A DNA stretch of 64,000 bases, taken from Hippophae tibetana (Eukaryota; Streptophyta; Magnoliopsida; Rosales; Elaeagnaceae). Within the stretch, counting starts at the first letter, position 1. Every line of letters starts with the position of its first letter. The notes below the pieces were generated by a model. The model did no database searches. It saw only the letters and a list, made by a program, of their open reading frames with translations, and was not told the origin of the DNA. Below, piece by piece: positions 1 through 11,515 of this stretch. The DNA is taken from NCBI GenBank assembly GCA_037013495.1, contig CM072803.1:17877501-17941500 (forward strand). The letters run 5' to 3'. A program made the position numbers and the translations under genes.

Positions 1-138
1 TCTTCATATTTTATTTTTTCTTTGTTTTTTAGTTTTTATTGGTTTTTCTTGTATACTAATAAATACTAAAATATCTCTATAATAAATACAATTTTCATGA
101 ATAATTTCTTTTATAGTTTTATCTTTTATCATTCTATG

Positions 139-1390
139 TGTAAAAAATCTTGATATAGTGGGTTTTGGTAGTTGTTTTTAGCATGTCACAAGGACATAAA
201 TATAATTTCTTAATTATGTTTTTTAACTTTGGTGACAATAACCTAAATCATAATCATAATCTAAAAGAAAAACAATTGATACATTGGTTAACCTAACTTT
301 TTACTATTAAAATAAAATGTTTAAATATAAACTCGGTTTTACGCTATCATTCCTAGGATACAGCCCCAATGTATATTACTTACAAGTCTCTCATCTGTTT
401 TCATAGTTTTTAATATTAGCGTGAGCAATTTTTAGACCAATGTTCAATAAGCTTCTCACCAATTAGATACGTTTACGAATCAACTACAAAAAAGAGTTAA
501 CACATAAACACAAGTGCTCGTGTGTGTTCTAGAATAGATTAAATAATGAATAATCCTAACTAGATGATTCAAACTATATGTCACTTAAATCAAATCAACT
601 AACAAATTCTAAAGCAAAAATATTAAGCATAAGTTCAAAAAAATAGCTCATTTGAAATTAATAATCAAACCAAATAATTATGATATGACATACGTAATTA
701 TTTGATTTAACAATTTAAGAACAAAAATAAAGAAGAAGGTATAAGAACATATGATCAAAATATCATAAATTAATTAGGTTTATTAGTCAATCAAATACAA
801 CCACCAAAGTTTGATAGATTAACTAAATAAAGAATCCTATTGAATTATAATTTTATATTTGTAAAACAAAAGAGAGTTTAAGAAGAAGAGAATAATTCCT
901 TTGTGTGGTTGATTGAAAAAATGAATAATGAGTTTTATTTATAGGAAAAATTAAAACACTTAATTCTGTGTAATTGATAAATATCTTTTTTATTACAAAT
1001 ATGATTAGTAATATTTATTAATCAAGAGACTCTTATTTAAAGAAGATTTCTTTTAAAGTAGACTCATTAATCAAGATGACTCTTATTTAAGGAAGAATTC
1101 TTTTAAAGTATATTTTAGGTTATCTTTTAGGTTATATCTTATATAATATTTTAGTATTTATCTTATTCTATATTTGACAATAAATATTTCAGCAGCAAAA
1201 ATAATTTCAGATTTATGAATATGTGCTATTAAATGCGTAAATATAATTCTATGTGATATAGTTATAACAAATATACATGAATGATGACCATTTGAAATTT
1301 TGAAGTTTCTTCGACTTTGATTAATAGACTTGATAGTAAACTTAAAAATAAGTTTACTTGCAAATATTTTATCCACAAAAATAACCAATA
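139..1390 (-). mobile_element. LTR-like repeat, family R1
   Basis: Read on the minus strand, this stretch matches two separated blocks of the + strand nest: roughly 1386-1318 here matches 22238-22313, and roughly 750-139 matches 31261-31918. In the nest those blocks form one insertion flanked by AAGAG, so R1 behaves like an LTR of about 1.25 kb. A TATA-like box (CCTATAAATA on the minus strand near 945) followed by a CT-rich leader fits an LTR promoter. The limits are set only by comparison; no target-site duplication is visible here, so it may be a 5' LTR whose body continues left of the window. No coding capacity is recognised. Confidence 0.5.
1022..1120. repeat. Tandem duplication, about 49 bp unit x2, inside R1
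   Basis: Two adjacent near-copies share the core GACTCTTATTTAA and then TTCTTTTAAAGTA. The second copy starts near 1071. Confidence 0.7.
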
Positions 1391-1395
1391 ATTAT

Positions 1396-2445
1396 AATCT
1401 TTACAATAACATTCGTTTTAGTCTTATGAATGAAAGGGAAAAAATCCTAAATATTATCCAACAAGCTATTAAACTTGAAGAACTTTTTATGCAAAATGAA
1501 ATATATAATTTATTTGTTGAAGTTGAGACATGCATAATAAAATTTGAAAAGAATTAACCATAAATGAAATAAATTTGATTTATAATATGTGTTTAATTAA
1601 TTAGCAATAAAATTTTCTGGCAAGACTCTTAGTATAAATATTTATCTCTAAACTCGATCATGAAATTATTTGAGTAAAAAAATGATAAAATTTATTCAAG
1701 TTTCGAGCCAAATTAAACCAAGGTGGATTATTCAAACTTTAATCAAAATAATAAGGACAAAAGGTCATCTAAATTCATTATTTTGAACAAAAATACACTT
1801 TAGACTCATACTTATTAGTTGAGACAATACAAATCTACTACCTCTATAAAAAGGCCGTAGAAGTCTATTTTTTAAATGTAATGAAATTGTGTTATCCTAT
1901 TGTTTTTATAGAAGTGTGACAACATAAATCTTTTACCTTTACAATCTTCGATCTTATTTGTAAAGATAGTAAACTTGTATTGTCCACACCTAATAAGTAG
2001 GAGACTAAATGCATTTTCATTAAAGATAATAAACTTTAATTACTATTTTTCAAATAATTACCAATAGTAGTTACTAAAAATAATTATCCTTTGTTTAAAT
2101 TTAATTTTTGGACTTATACACTTTATTTTCATCTACATAACTTGTAAAATTCATAAAAGATTGCAATGTTATAAGTTATTCCCTTCAAATTTTTGACTTA
2201 ATTTTATATTTAATTTTAATTCACATGTAAATTTTAATATTATTATATTTTTTGTTGTTATAATTATAATTTTATGATATATCAAATATTTATATATTTA
2301 TTACCTATAAAAAAACTTAGAATATATAGACAAAAAGAGTCCTAAATGGCATAAAGGACATTAGATATTAGATTGATACCATCAAATATGTTAAAATCTT
2401 TTGATGGATGGCATTTTTTACACAATTTGATTAAAATCAATCAAA

Positions 2446-2491
<46 letters not shown>

Positions 2492-3040
2492 CTTTTTAAA
2501 GATTTTTACTGAGTTTTGTTATACATTTTATTTTCATATACTTAACTTGTAATTACAATGTTATAAATTATTCCCTTCAAATTTTATATATAACTTTTTA
2601 TTAAGGTGTAAATTTTAATATTATTATATTTTTGTTGTTGTAATAATTATAATTTTATGATGTATCAAATATTTATATATTTATTAATGATAAAAAACTT
2701 AGAATATATAGATAAAAAGAGTCCTAAATGGCATAAAAGAAATTAGATTGATACCATCCAATCTATTTAACTAAATAAATGAATTAAACATGATAAAAAT
2801 ACGGGATAAGATAAAAAAAAGGTGATAAAGATAGTATTAAATTAAACGAGGTTTTAATTAACCTAATTTTTAAGAAAGGAAACCGAGGAAGAGATGGAAG
2901 AAAAGAAAAAGGCGAATAACAGAAAAGGCATGAATTCGTAGTCCCAAGGTAAAAAATTTAACGGCCAAGCAGGTGAAGGGGTAATTCAGTAATTAAAGAA
3001 AAATATCATCCAATGAGAACGCGAAGTCGCGTTCGGCGTA
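1396..3040. repeat. AT-rich intergenic region with a diverged ~400 bp duplication and (TA)n
   Basis: About 2115-2395 and 2521-2765 are diverged direct copies, both ending in AAAAAGAGTCCTAAATGGC and then GATTGATACCATC. A (TA)n microsatellite occupies about 2449-2489 between them. A short + strand open frame (1330-1557) resembles nothing I know and has no supporting context. I see no gene here; the last few hundred bases are presumably promoter-distal sequence of the gene that follows. Confidence 0.6.
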
Positions 3041-3081
3041 AGTGTACACCAAACGTGTTCTCACAACAAGCCAGCGTGTTG

Positions 3082-3091
3082 TTTATAAATA
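3082..3091 (+). promoter_or_regulatory. TATA box of the RING/PHD gene
   Basis: TTTATAAATA lies upstream of a CT-rich leader typical of plant 5' UTRs. Transcription would be expected to begin about 30 bases downstream, near 3115-3125. The start site is inferred, not shown. Confidence 0.55.
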
Positions 3092-3114
3092 AGAACAGAA
3101 ACTCGTATATCGAA

Positions 3115-3376
3115 ACCGAAAGCGAAAAATATTAAAATAAATAAATAAAAAAAATTAATTTCCATTGTTTCTGAATTCCCTCTTTCTTCCTCTTCTCATG
3201 TAAACAAGGGACAAACCTTCAATCTCTCTTTGTCCATTTTGATTTCTCTCTCTAGAAACCCCCCCTCTCTCTTCATGTGTCCCCGAGTTGACGACGGCGA
3301 CGGATTCAGTGACTAGCAGGAACGCCGTTAAAGGGGATTCTGTCAAATTTTCCTTAATTGTTTTCTGATCTATCTG
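3115..3376 (+). other. Non-coding first exon (5' UTR) with two uORFs
   Basis: The exon is inferred to run from about 30 bp after the TATA box to a good donor (CTG|GTAAAC at 3376/3377). It is CT-rich. It contains a minimal start-stop uORF, ATG TAA, at 3198-3203, and a 13-codon uORF from ATG 3275 to TAG 3314-3316. Both precede the main start in the spliced leader and could lower or condition translation. The 5' limit is approximate and no transcript evidence is available. Confidence 0.5.
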
Positions 3377-4741
3377 GTAAACTAATTTTTTCTCAAATTA
3401 TCGTTCTAAAACCTGAGATTCTGTTATTTATTGGATTTAATTGATTTTTATTTCCGTTTATTCAATATTTGATTGTGGGTTGTGGTTTGGCGTTTTGTGT
3501 TTCAGATTTGGGGGTGGGTTGGGAGGATGGCGTTTTATGGACTGGAAAATTTCTAGGTTATTATGGATTTCATAATTTTTTTGGTTTTTATGCTTTCTGC
3601 ATTTGGAATTGGGTTTGATTCTTTGAATTTGTGTGGCTGTTTGGTGTTTTACTTTTGATTTTAATTTCGGTTTTGTTTTTTATCATGCAAGATAATCATT
3701 TTCGTTTTTTTTGTAAATTTGTTGCCCTTGGATGTGCTGTTGGGCTGAGAATCATCTTAAATTTCGGCTTCAAAATTTTTTTTTGAATTGAATAATCTTC
3801 AATTTTTTTTGGTTTGCTAAAAAATAGATGGGATTGCCTTTATTTTTATCTGGGATTGCTGATGGGTTACTGTCTTTGAGTGCTTTGCAGCTGCGATTTT
3901 CTAAATTTTATGTGTTTATCAGGATTCAACTCCTTGTTGACTTCAGTTTGCTATTTACTTGGTCTTCCATATTTTAGTGTATTTCTTGGTGTTGGAATAA
4001 ATACAATGTTTGGTTTTATTTTCTGTGTCAAGATTATTTATGGGAATGAAATCTTTGGTAGGTTATTGATGTCAAGATGGGGTGCATCGCTGCATATTTC
4101 ACTCGCCATATATTATTGTATTAAAATGACCCACTGAAGTCTGTGATAGTTTTGCCAACTGTGTTTTCAATATTTTGGTTTCTCTGTTTAAGGGTTTCTT
4201 GGATCATCAGTGGGTAATTTTGATTTTTGGAAGATAATTGCCTATTCCCTGGGCTTTATTGCTGGTTCATATAAATTCAAGCTAAGTGATAGGAAAACGA
4301 GTTTGTAAATGGAGAAGATGTTTTGTAAGGTTAATTTCGTTGGTGGTAGATTTGAGCCGTTCTAGCTTTATTTTGTTGTTAATATTTTTATAATTTTAAG
4401 AGTTCTTAGGAAGAGAATCTGGGTACTGTTTGTTTCAGCTCTCATCCAAAAACAGATCAGCAATAAGAAATTATTGGTTGAACATACTCTTAGCTTATTG
4501 TAATAAACTGATTAACTTATTTCATTTCATACCCTGAGTATAACAAAGATTAAGGAATGTGAAAATATATTGTTTTGCAATTCAATTTTGTTGTTTTAAT
4601 TAGGACTTGGAGCCAGAGATAACCTATTAATTTCTCACATGTGATTTGGAGGATGGAATTTGGTTGCTGAACTCAATATTTTCTTTGTTTTAAGTATAAA
4701 GTTGGATAGATAGGTTCTAATGGTTCTTGGTATGGATGCAG
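3377..4741 (+). other. Leader (5' UTR) intron
   Basis: The donor is GTAAAC at 3377 and the acceptor is GGATGCAG ending at 4741, which places the main ATG 7 bases into the next exon. The interval is T-rich, as plant introns are. An 85-codon open frame inside it (3880-4137) has no recognisable features and is treated as chance. Long leader introns often raise expression in plants; that is general knowledge, not shown here. Confidence 0.55.
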
Positions 4742-4748
4742 GGAACAA

Positions 4749-7491
4749 ATGGTAAGAGGACGAAAGGTCAGCTCCAAGTGTAAAGATAAGAAAAGGCCCT
4801 GGCCGAAAGATAAAGGTTCTGATGATTCTGATGAGGAGTATGTTGTTTCTGATGAAGAAAATGAAGTTTCTGGTGACTCAGATGAGGATTATTGTTCTGG
4901 TTTAGATGGATGTGAATCAGAAGAGAGTTATTGTAGCCTTGCTGAGGAGGAGGAGGAGGAAGAAGTGAAAAAGGTGAGGAAGGCTCATAGATCAAAAGCC
5001 AAAAAGTCTTCGGATATTTTTGTTGTGGAGGAGGAGGAGGAAGAGGAAGAGGAGGAGGAAGAAGTTAAAGAGGAGGAGGAGGAATATGAGAAAGAGGAGG
5101 AGGAAGAAGTGAAAGAGGAGGAGGAAGATGAGAAAGAGGAGGAGGAAGAAGAGAAAGAGGAGGAGGAGGAGGAGGAGGAGGAGGAGATTGAAGAATTCAA
5201 GAGAGCAGTTAGGTCAAAAGCACAAAGAAGTCTTTCAGGTTGGCAGAGAAATGGGTTTAAACCATCACGAAAGAGACGGAAGGTAACATATGAAGATGAA
5301 GATTGTGAAGATTTGAATCATGATGCTGACTATAGCGATGATGACGAGGAATTCACTCTTGATGAAGATGATTTTTCAGAGGAAGAAGGGCCAAAGGTGG
5401 TGAAAAAGAAAAGAAGTGACATGAAAGCTGGCAAGTGGAGATTGCAGAAAAAGAGGACTGCAAGATGTAAGAAAAGGAAGAGGAGATCTACTTTTTCAAA
5501 CAAGTCATCAAAGAGACAAAAAAATCATCATCGGTGTGGAAAAGTAAATCGGAATGAAGAGGATAAGATAGAGTCCAAAAGATGTCAGAGAAAGAGGACA
5601 GTTTTTGTTTCATCAGATTCAGATTTTGAGTCATCTGGATCATCTGATTATGAATACACCATGTCTGAGGAAGATAGTGTAATTAGAGAAACCAGGGAGT
5701 CCTGTGGAAGTTTGAGAACTAGTTTGAGAAATTCATCCATGTCCAATATTCAGGAAGGTATACAGCAGCAAAGAAAGCCTCCTGGGAAAAAAGGTAAGGA
5801 GAAGATTGAGGAAGTAAAAGCTGAGCTTGGAAAGCAGGTGTGTGGAATTTGTCTTTCTGTAGAAGATAAAAGGAAAGTTAGGGGAACACTAAATTGTTGC
5901 ACTCATTATTTCTGTTTCCATTGCATCATGGAATGGGCGAAAGTGGAATCTCGTTGCCCCTTGTGCAAGCAAAGGTTTAAGACAATTAGCAAACCAGCAA
6001 GATCTACCACAGGAGTTGATCTCAGAGAGGTGATGATACCAGTTCCTGAGCGTGATCAGGTATCATATTAGGTTAATATATAATCTTTTTTTTTTTTTTT
6101 GGTGGGGGTATTCCTTGCAATGACTTTTTGACATGAGGGTGTTCTATTTGCAGGTCTATCAACCATCTGAAGAAGAACTCAGGAGCTATCTTGATCCTTA
6201 TGAGAGTGTGTTTTGTACTGAATGCAATGAAGGTGGAGATGATGCCCTCATGTTGCTTTGTGACATATGTGATTCCCCTGCACACACTTATTGTGTTGGT
6301 CTTGGGCGGGAAGTGCCTGAAGGTAATTGGTATTGTCATGGTTGTAGACCTTTTGCCCTGGGTTCTTCAAGCTCTCAGGGTCATTTGCCCGATCAAAGAT
6401 CTACAACGAATAACTTCTCCAATTCAACTTTTCCTGCCATGAACCACTTTGGCGAAGGTATAGACCTTAATTCAGTGTCTTCTGCTCATGCATCCTTTGC
6501 TCAAGGATCTGGAAATCTTTCATCTCCTAGATTTTCGCTAGGTGGTATTGGATCATCTCCTCATTTCTCCGGATCTGGGGCACCAACAGTATCAAGGAGA
6601 CGTATGCTACACCGTCACATTCAACAAATCATTTCTGCTACTAGAATGAATTTATTGGCCAATAGAAATGAAGTCAACACTGTTGCTAACATGGGTGGTA
6701 TTTTACTCAATTCTCAAACTAATCAGGGGAATGAGGCAACAATTCTACACAGCGGTACAACAGAAACTGGAACAATGTATCATACTTTTTTTGACGATAG
6801 GCTACGGGACAGTCTCTTACCATCAGTGCAAGAAAATGATTTCCTTTCTCCGAGATTAGGCCAATTGAGCAGGCAAGCTGTTCAGGAGCCAACCATCAAT
6901 GCTATCGATAGACCTGTCAGTGTTGCAACACGACATGGAGTTGCATGGATGGATTCAGTATCAGCTCAGCCAATCCATGATCACAACAATAGACCTAATA
7001 ATGGGTATGATTGTGAAGAGAGTTATTTACATGTTGAGAAAGAACAACTACAGTTAATGGTCAAAAACCATCTGAAGCACATGTCTCGGGATTCTAATTT
7101 AGGTATTTATAGCTTGCATTGCTTTCGAATACCATGACTCTAAATTTATCAGTTGCAAATGGCATCCTTCCAATGCTTTTCTAGTTACCATGCCAATAAA
7201 GAATGCTTAGACTGCCTTTGTTCATTTTTGCCAGGACAAAGTTCATTAGATGACATTGTAAGGAGCTGTATGCATACCATTTTAGCTGCCTGTGGGTACG
7301 AGCATCGGAGCAACGAGGTTGTTTCTGTGCCTGCACCATCCATCTGTTCACACATTGAATTAATAACTGGTGGTGGCAAAACAAGCCTTATGAAAGGTTG
7401 CTGCTCATCTTGCTTTGATTCTTTCGTAAGAGACGTAGTGAAGAGGATCCTGGATACAAGAACACAACCATGGTTGAGTTTAGGTCTTTAG
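4749..7491 (+). CDS. Acidic RING + PHD finger nuclear protein (838 aa, 3 coding exons)
   Basis: Coding exons are 4749-6059, 6154-7102 and 7235-7491, with introns 6060-6153 (94 bp) and 7103-7234 (132 bp). All have GT/AG ends and the splices keep frame. The product is 838 residues. Residues 24-149 are strongly acidic with a long Glu-rich tract; basic clusters at 171-178 (KPSRKRRK) and 241-246 (KKRKRR) look like nuclear localisation signals. A C3HC4 RING uses C365, C368, C384, H386, C389, C392, C403 and C406. A C4HC3 PHD finger uses C458, C461, C473, C476, H481, C484, C498 and C501, so all zinc ligands are present. The C-terminal third is Ser/Asn-rich and ends in a conserved-looking helical segment. 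The architecture resembles plant PHD-and-RING-finger proteins (Arabidopsis At3g05670 type, recalled from memory), so a chromatin-associated ubiquitin ligase is likely by inference; targets are unknown. The start is the first ATG after the leader intron. The Glu tract is encoded by a GAG/GAA repeat. Confidence 0.88.
5025..5190 (+). repeat. Imperfect GAG/GAA trinucleotide repeat inside the coding exon
   Basis: Almost unbroken GAG/GAA codons with a few GTG, GAT and AAA interruptions encode residues 93-148. Such tracts vary in length by slippage without changing frame. Confidence 0.85.
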
Positions 7492-8370
7492 GAATTATTG
7501 AGAGTATGTGTCTTATTGGGCACTCTGTTTTTTCTATTAGGAATTTAATTGAAGAATTCGACAACTTGTTTATAAAAATCATTCACTGATGTTGAACGCC
7601 AAGGTTTGCATTCTTAAAACTTTTGATGTATTGAAATAACATTAGTAATTCGAGTAGGAAAAAATGCACTATTTCTCTTGCAACTCAACTTCTTTTACCC
7701 CATTTTCTGGTTTCTGAAGTAGTAGATTCATGAATAACATACGGGTGCTAAAGTCCTAACACAAATGAACTCCAATAATTAGCTTTTTAACTGATGCCTT
7801 CTAGTTATCCCAAATTATTTTCTCAACCTATTTTGCAAAATTGAACACTAATGACGTTTGATTGGGAAAATCTTGCATCTGCGAGGCACTTGCAATCTTT
7901 TTGTTGGGCATTTCAGTTGTCATTTATAGGGCTCTCAAGTGTACCACTCCCACATTACTAGATTAAAATTGCATCTATGTATATAGAAAACAATGAATGC
8001 TAGGCATTTTTTATGTCATTTACGGCCAATTAATCATATGAAATTGCTGTGTGTTTAGTTAGTTGAGCCCTTCGATATGATCACCTTTCATTACAGAAAT
8101 ATACGCTGGTTTTGTTTTTTTAAAAAATCACGTACGTTCGTAGGTAAGTGTTATTATTTGTAAAAATAAAATAAATAATTTATATTTTTTTATTGAGATA
8201 ATAATATTATTCAAAATTATTATCATAAAAAAACTAATAATATTCTCAATTTTGGATCATTTTTAATGCAAGCTATCATTCTAGTGTAAAAAAAATAAAA
8301 TAAAATACTCGAGAGCTTTCCATTCTCTTTGGGATCTCTATCCCAACTTTGTGTTGGTTTTTCTAAATTT
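7492..8370. other. 3' UTR and intergenic region
   Basis: The sequence after the TAG stop is T-rich and presumably carries the 3' UTR, but I cannot place the polyadenylation site confidently. No open frame or repeat of note is seen before the TRIM. Confidence 0.5.
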
Positions 8371-8953
8371 TGATACATATCGGTTAATTCGTCTACTTAT
8401 AATGGGACATGACCTATTCCATGTGACATGAGATTATTCGCTTTGGTTCATAACTGTAAGTTCAGCGGACCCATGATCATGACTTGACAATTTAGCATGA
8501 CCTCACGGTTTTGTTTCTAGAGAGAAACTCTAAAACGCGTCATGTCATTTGGAGAGTGCTCATCCTTTATAAGCACATCATCACTTAGCGTTCTAATCAA
8601 TGTGAGATATGTGTAGGCATACTACATGATACACCCCCTACTTAGGGAGTTATGTCCTCGTAAGAATGCAAGTCCATATGGCCTAGTAGGGTCATGACTT
8701 TGATACCAACTGATACAGAATGATTAATCCATCTGTTTACAACGAGGCGAGACTCACTTCACGTGGCACGAGATTATATGCTTTGGTCCATAAATGCAAG
8801 TTTAGTGAACCCACGATCATGACTTGATAGTTCAACGGGACCTCACGGCTTTGCTTCTAGGAAAAAACCTTAAAACACGTCATGTCATTTAGAGATTGCT
8901 CACCTCTTATCCCACTTAGCTTCCTAAGCAATGTGACACATGTGCAAGCACAC
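8371..8953 (-). mobile_element. TRIM (miniature LTR retrotransposon), right LTR truncated
   Basis: Two related repeats, 8371-8633 and 8711-8953, flank a 77 bp core. On the minus strand the core begins with TGGTATCAAAGTC two bases after the LTR end TGTATCA, close to the tRNA-iMet primer site used by plant LTR elements. It ends with a purine run (GTAGGGGGTG) just before the next LTR, whose start is TGTATCATG. This is the TRIM plan: LTRs of about 260 bp, no coding capacity. The + strand right LTR lacks its last ~10 bp, where the next element begins, so the target-site duplication cannot be tested. Confidence 0.75.
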
Positions 8954-10962
8954 TGATGCAGAACAGAAGCACAAATGCACCAATAATATGGAAGTACTTA
9001 GACAATAAGAAAAATATGAGCAAAGTTTAGACTAGCCAAATTCATTCTCTGGTAAGAAGCCCTTGTATTTGTGTTATGAAACAAACACAAAGAAACCATT
9101 TTCTAGGCAAACACTCTACCAAATATAGAATAGGACAAGCTTAGCTATGTTATCTATCTATAGATGAGTACTCTAGCAAATTTAGAAATATGACTAGCCT
9201 AAAGATATTCCTCCATCTCATGAATAAGAGTTCCAAACGGAAGAAAGAAGTATTATTCCTAAAAATTAGGAATAAGAAAAAAAAGAAAGAATATAACTTC
9301 TTTAATATTATTAAGTTGATTATTTTCTAAGATGTCTTATACAAGTATAGAACCTAGTTATTTATAATTGAAAAGTCACTAGAATAGTTCATAAAGTTTC
9401 CATGTGAGAATTTAGCAATACAAACAAAAAAGAACTCTAAGTAAATGTTTCTATGTACGACTCTAGTAGTACATAAAAATTAGAACTCTAAACAAAAATC
9501 CTAAACAAAATAAACTGTTTTCTCTTTTATAATTTTATCCTGTATTATTCCCCTCCACTTATTTAAAAATAGTTCTCGAGTTTTCTTTAAATGAGGATGA
9601 TAGTACATATAGCATTTATGGATCTTCAAAATTGATTTTTCTTGTTGTTCCATTTCTTTGAACAATATTTACCAAATATTGTCTACATGCTCACCTTTAA
9701 CATTAATATTTTCAACAAGTTTTGGAATAATGAAATATGATTCAATATCTTGAAGATTATTTGACAACTCTTGTTGTTTTGAAAAATAATTTATTATGAT
9801 GTCACATAATTGATTGCATTTGAAAGTAGTGAAGACATTTAATTCTTTAGCTTCAAGAATATCTACAAGTATCATGATATTTGAATCTTCTTTTATGAAG
9901 GTAATTTTGAGATATGAGACTAAATCTTGTAAAGATATTTCTTTTTCAGATTTTTCCTTTTGAATTTGTATGATCACTAACATAAGTTTATTGGCTTCAA
10001 TAATATGATCATTTTTGTTTTCGACCAAAACTATCTTAGGAATTTTGTTTTCAAAAGATTACTCTTTTGCTTTTATAGCTTTATATGAGTATTCCTTTTT
10101 TGACGGCTCATATTGAACGTTGTGTTGGATCATTTTTCCATTTGAGTAAGTTCTTGATTTTGAGTTTTTCCATAATCTTTTTGAATAGGACCTTGATTCG
10201 TATTTTTGTTTAATAACACTAATGATGCAAACATTTTATTAAGAGTTTGATTAACGTCTTGACAAATTTTTTGAAATTATTTTCATAAAATATCTTTATT
10301 ATGCTCTCTTGGACCCACATGAACCTTACTCTTACCACCTGACGCAGGACGGAAACACAAATATACTAATAATATGAAAGTACTTAAAAATTAAGAAAAA
10401 TATGAGCAAAGTTTAGACTAATTAGACTCACTTTTTGACAAGATGCTCTTGTATTTGTGTTATGAAACAAACACAAAAAAATCATTATCTAGGCAACCAT
10501 TTTAACAAATCTAAAATAGGACAAACTTATTTATGTTATCTATCTTTAGACGAACATTATAACAAATCTAAAACATGACTAGTCTAAAGATATTCTTCTA
10601 TCTCACGAATAAGAGGATTTTAACTTTGAAACATAAGAAAAAATAATTATTTCTAAAAATTAAGAATAGCAGAAAAAAAAATTATTTAATATTACTAAAT
10701 TAATTATTTTTTAGGATTTCTTATAGAAACACACAACTTAGTTATTTATAGTTAAAAAATTCCTAAAAATAGTTTATAAAGTTTATAAGTGAGATTTTAA
10801 TACAAACAAAAAAAAAACTCTAAATAAATATTTCTACTTAAGATTCTAATATTATATAAAACTTATAACTCTAAGTAAAATAAACAATTATTTTATTAAA
10901 CTCTAAATAAAAATACTAAACAAAATAAATTAGTTTCTCGTTCTTAATTTTATACCATATTA
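8954..10962 (-). mobile_element. Non-autonomous LTR retrotransposon, ~2.0 kb
   Basis: Direct repeats 8954-9547 and 10340-10962 start TGATGCAG/TGACGCAGG and share blocks such as AAATATGAGCAAAGTTTAGA and TTGTATTTGTGTTATGAAAC. Read on the minus strand, the sequence inside the 5' LTR (ending at 10340) begins GTGGTAAGAGTAAG, a degenerate iMet primer-binding site. GTGGAGGGGAA just before the 3' LTR (9548-9557) is a plausible polypurine tract. The 792 bp interior encodes no recognisable gag or pol. Flanking 5-mers (CACAC, AATCT) do not match, so the ends have been rearranged or are misplaced. It abuts the TRIM directly. Confidence 0.65.
9669..10028 (-). CDS. Hypothetical 119-residue open frame inside the non-autonomous LTR element
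   Basis: An uninterrupted frame begins at an ATG and is rich in Ile, Leu, Lys, Glu and Asn. It suggests helix or coiled coil and has no catalytic or zinc-binding motif. Upstream on the same strand the reading continues with stops, so it may be the end of a longer ancestral frame, perhaps a diverged gag-like protein. It is the only substantial frame between the LTRs. I do not recognise the family and expression is doubtful. Confidence 0.25.
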   Translation of the reverse strand: MVENKNDHIIEANKLMLVIIQIQKEKSEKEISLQDLVSYLKITFIKEDSNIMILVDILEAKELNVFTTFKCNQLCDIIINYFSKQQELSNNLQDIESYFIIPKLVENINVKGEHVDNIW

Positions 10963-11093
10963 AATCTCTACTTCCATTTGCGCTTTTCGTTCCCTCCTTC
11001 TAAAGTAATCCTCTACTTGCAATTTCAATTGATTTGTGATTCCTCTTTGTTTCTTTGAACCTCCTATCAACATCTTGGCTTGCGTTTGAAAAC

Positions 11094-11503
11094 CAAACCA
11101 GCAAGATCTACCGGTGATGATACCAGTTCCTGAGCGTGATCAGGTATCATATTAGGTTAATATATAATCTTTTTTATTTTTTTGGTGGGGGTATTCCTTG
11201 CAATGACTTTTGACACGAGGGTGTTCTATTTGCAGGTCTATCAACCATCTGAAGAAGAACTCAGGAGCTATCTTGATCCTTATGAGAGCGAGCGTGTTTT
11301 GTACCGAATGCAATGAAGGTGGAGATGATGCCCTCATGTTGCTTTGTGACATATTTGATTCCCCTGCACACACTTATTGTGTTGGTCTTGGGCGGGAAGT
11401 GCCTGAAGGTAATTGGTATTGTCATGTTTGTAGACCTTGTGCCCTGTGTTCTTCAAGCTCTCAGGGTCATTTTCCTGATCAAAGATCTACAACGAATAAC
11501 TTC
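11094..11503 (+). pseudogene. Partial genomic duplicate of the RING/PHD gene (exon end, intron, PHD exon)
   Basis: This is a close copy of 5990-6417: the last bases of the RING exon, the whole short intron and the first part of the PHD exon. Because the intron is retained, it arose by DNA duplication and not by reverse transcription. Damage includes a 20 bp deletion next to GATCTACC in the exon tail, a 4 bp insertion ahead of the first PHD cysteines that shifts frame, and TGT to TTT at the codon matching zinc ligand C476. The open frame covering 11210-11509 joins intron-derived sequence to the shifted PHD part. Similarity stops abruptly after AACGAATAACTTC. It is non-functional as a PHD finger. 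Confidence 0.9.
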
Positions 11504-11515
11504 ATTTAATAATAA

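Noticed and set aside
1158-1557. Overlapping short frames on both strands
   Set aside because: The minus frame is R1 repeat sequence; the plus frame is short, AT-driven and has no recognisable features.
3880-4137. 85-codon open frame upstream of the RING/PHD gene
   Set aside because: It lies inside a well-bounded leader intron, is rich in Phe/Leu/Cys from T-rich sequence, and has no family features.
4985-5200. Poly-Ser open frame on the minus strand
   Set aside because: It is the complement of the GAG/GAA repeat of the real coding exon.
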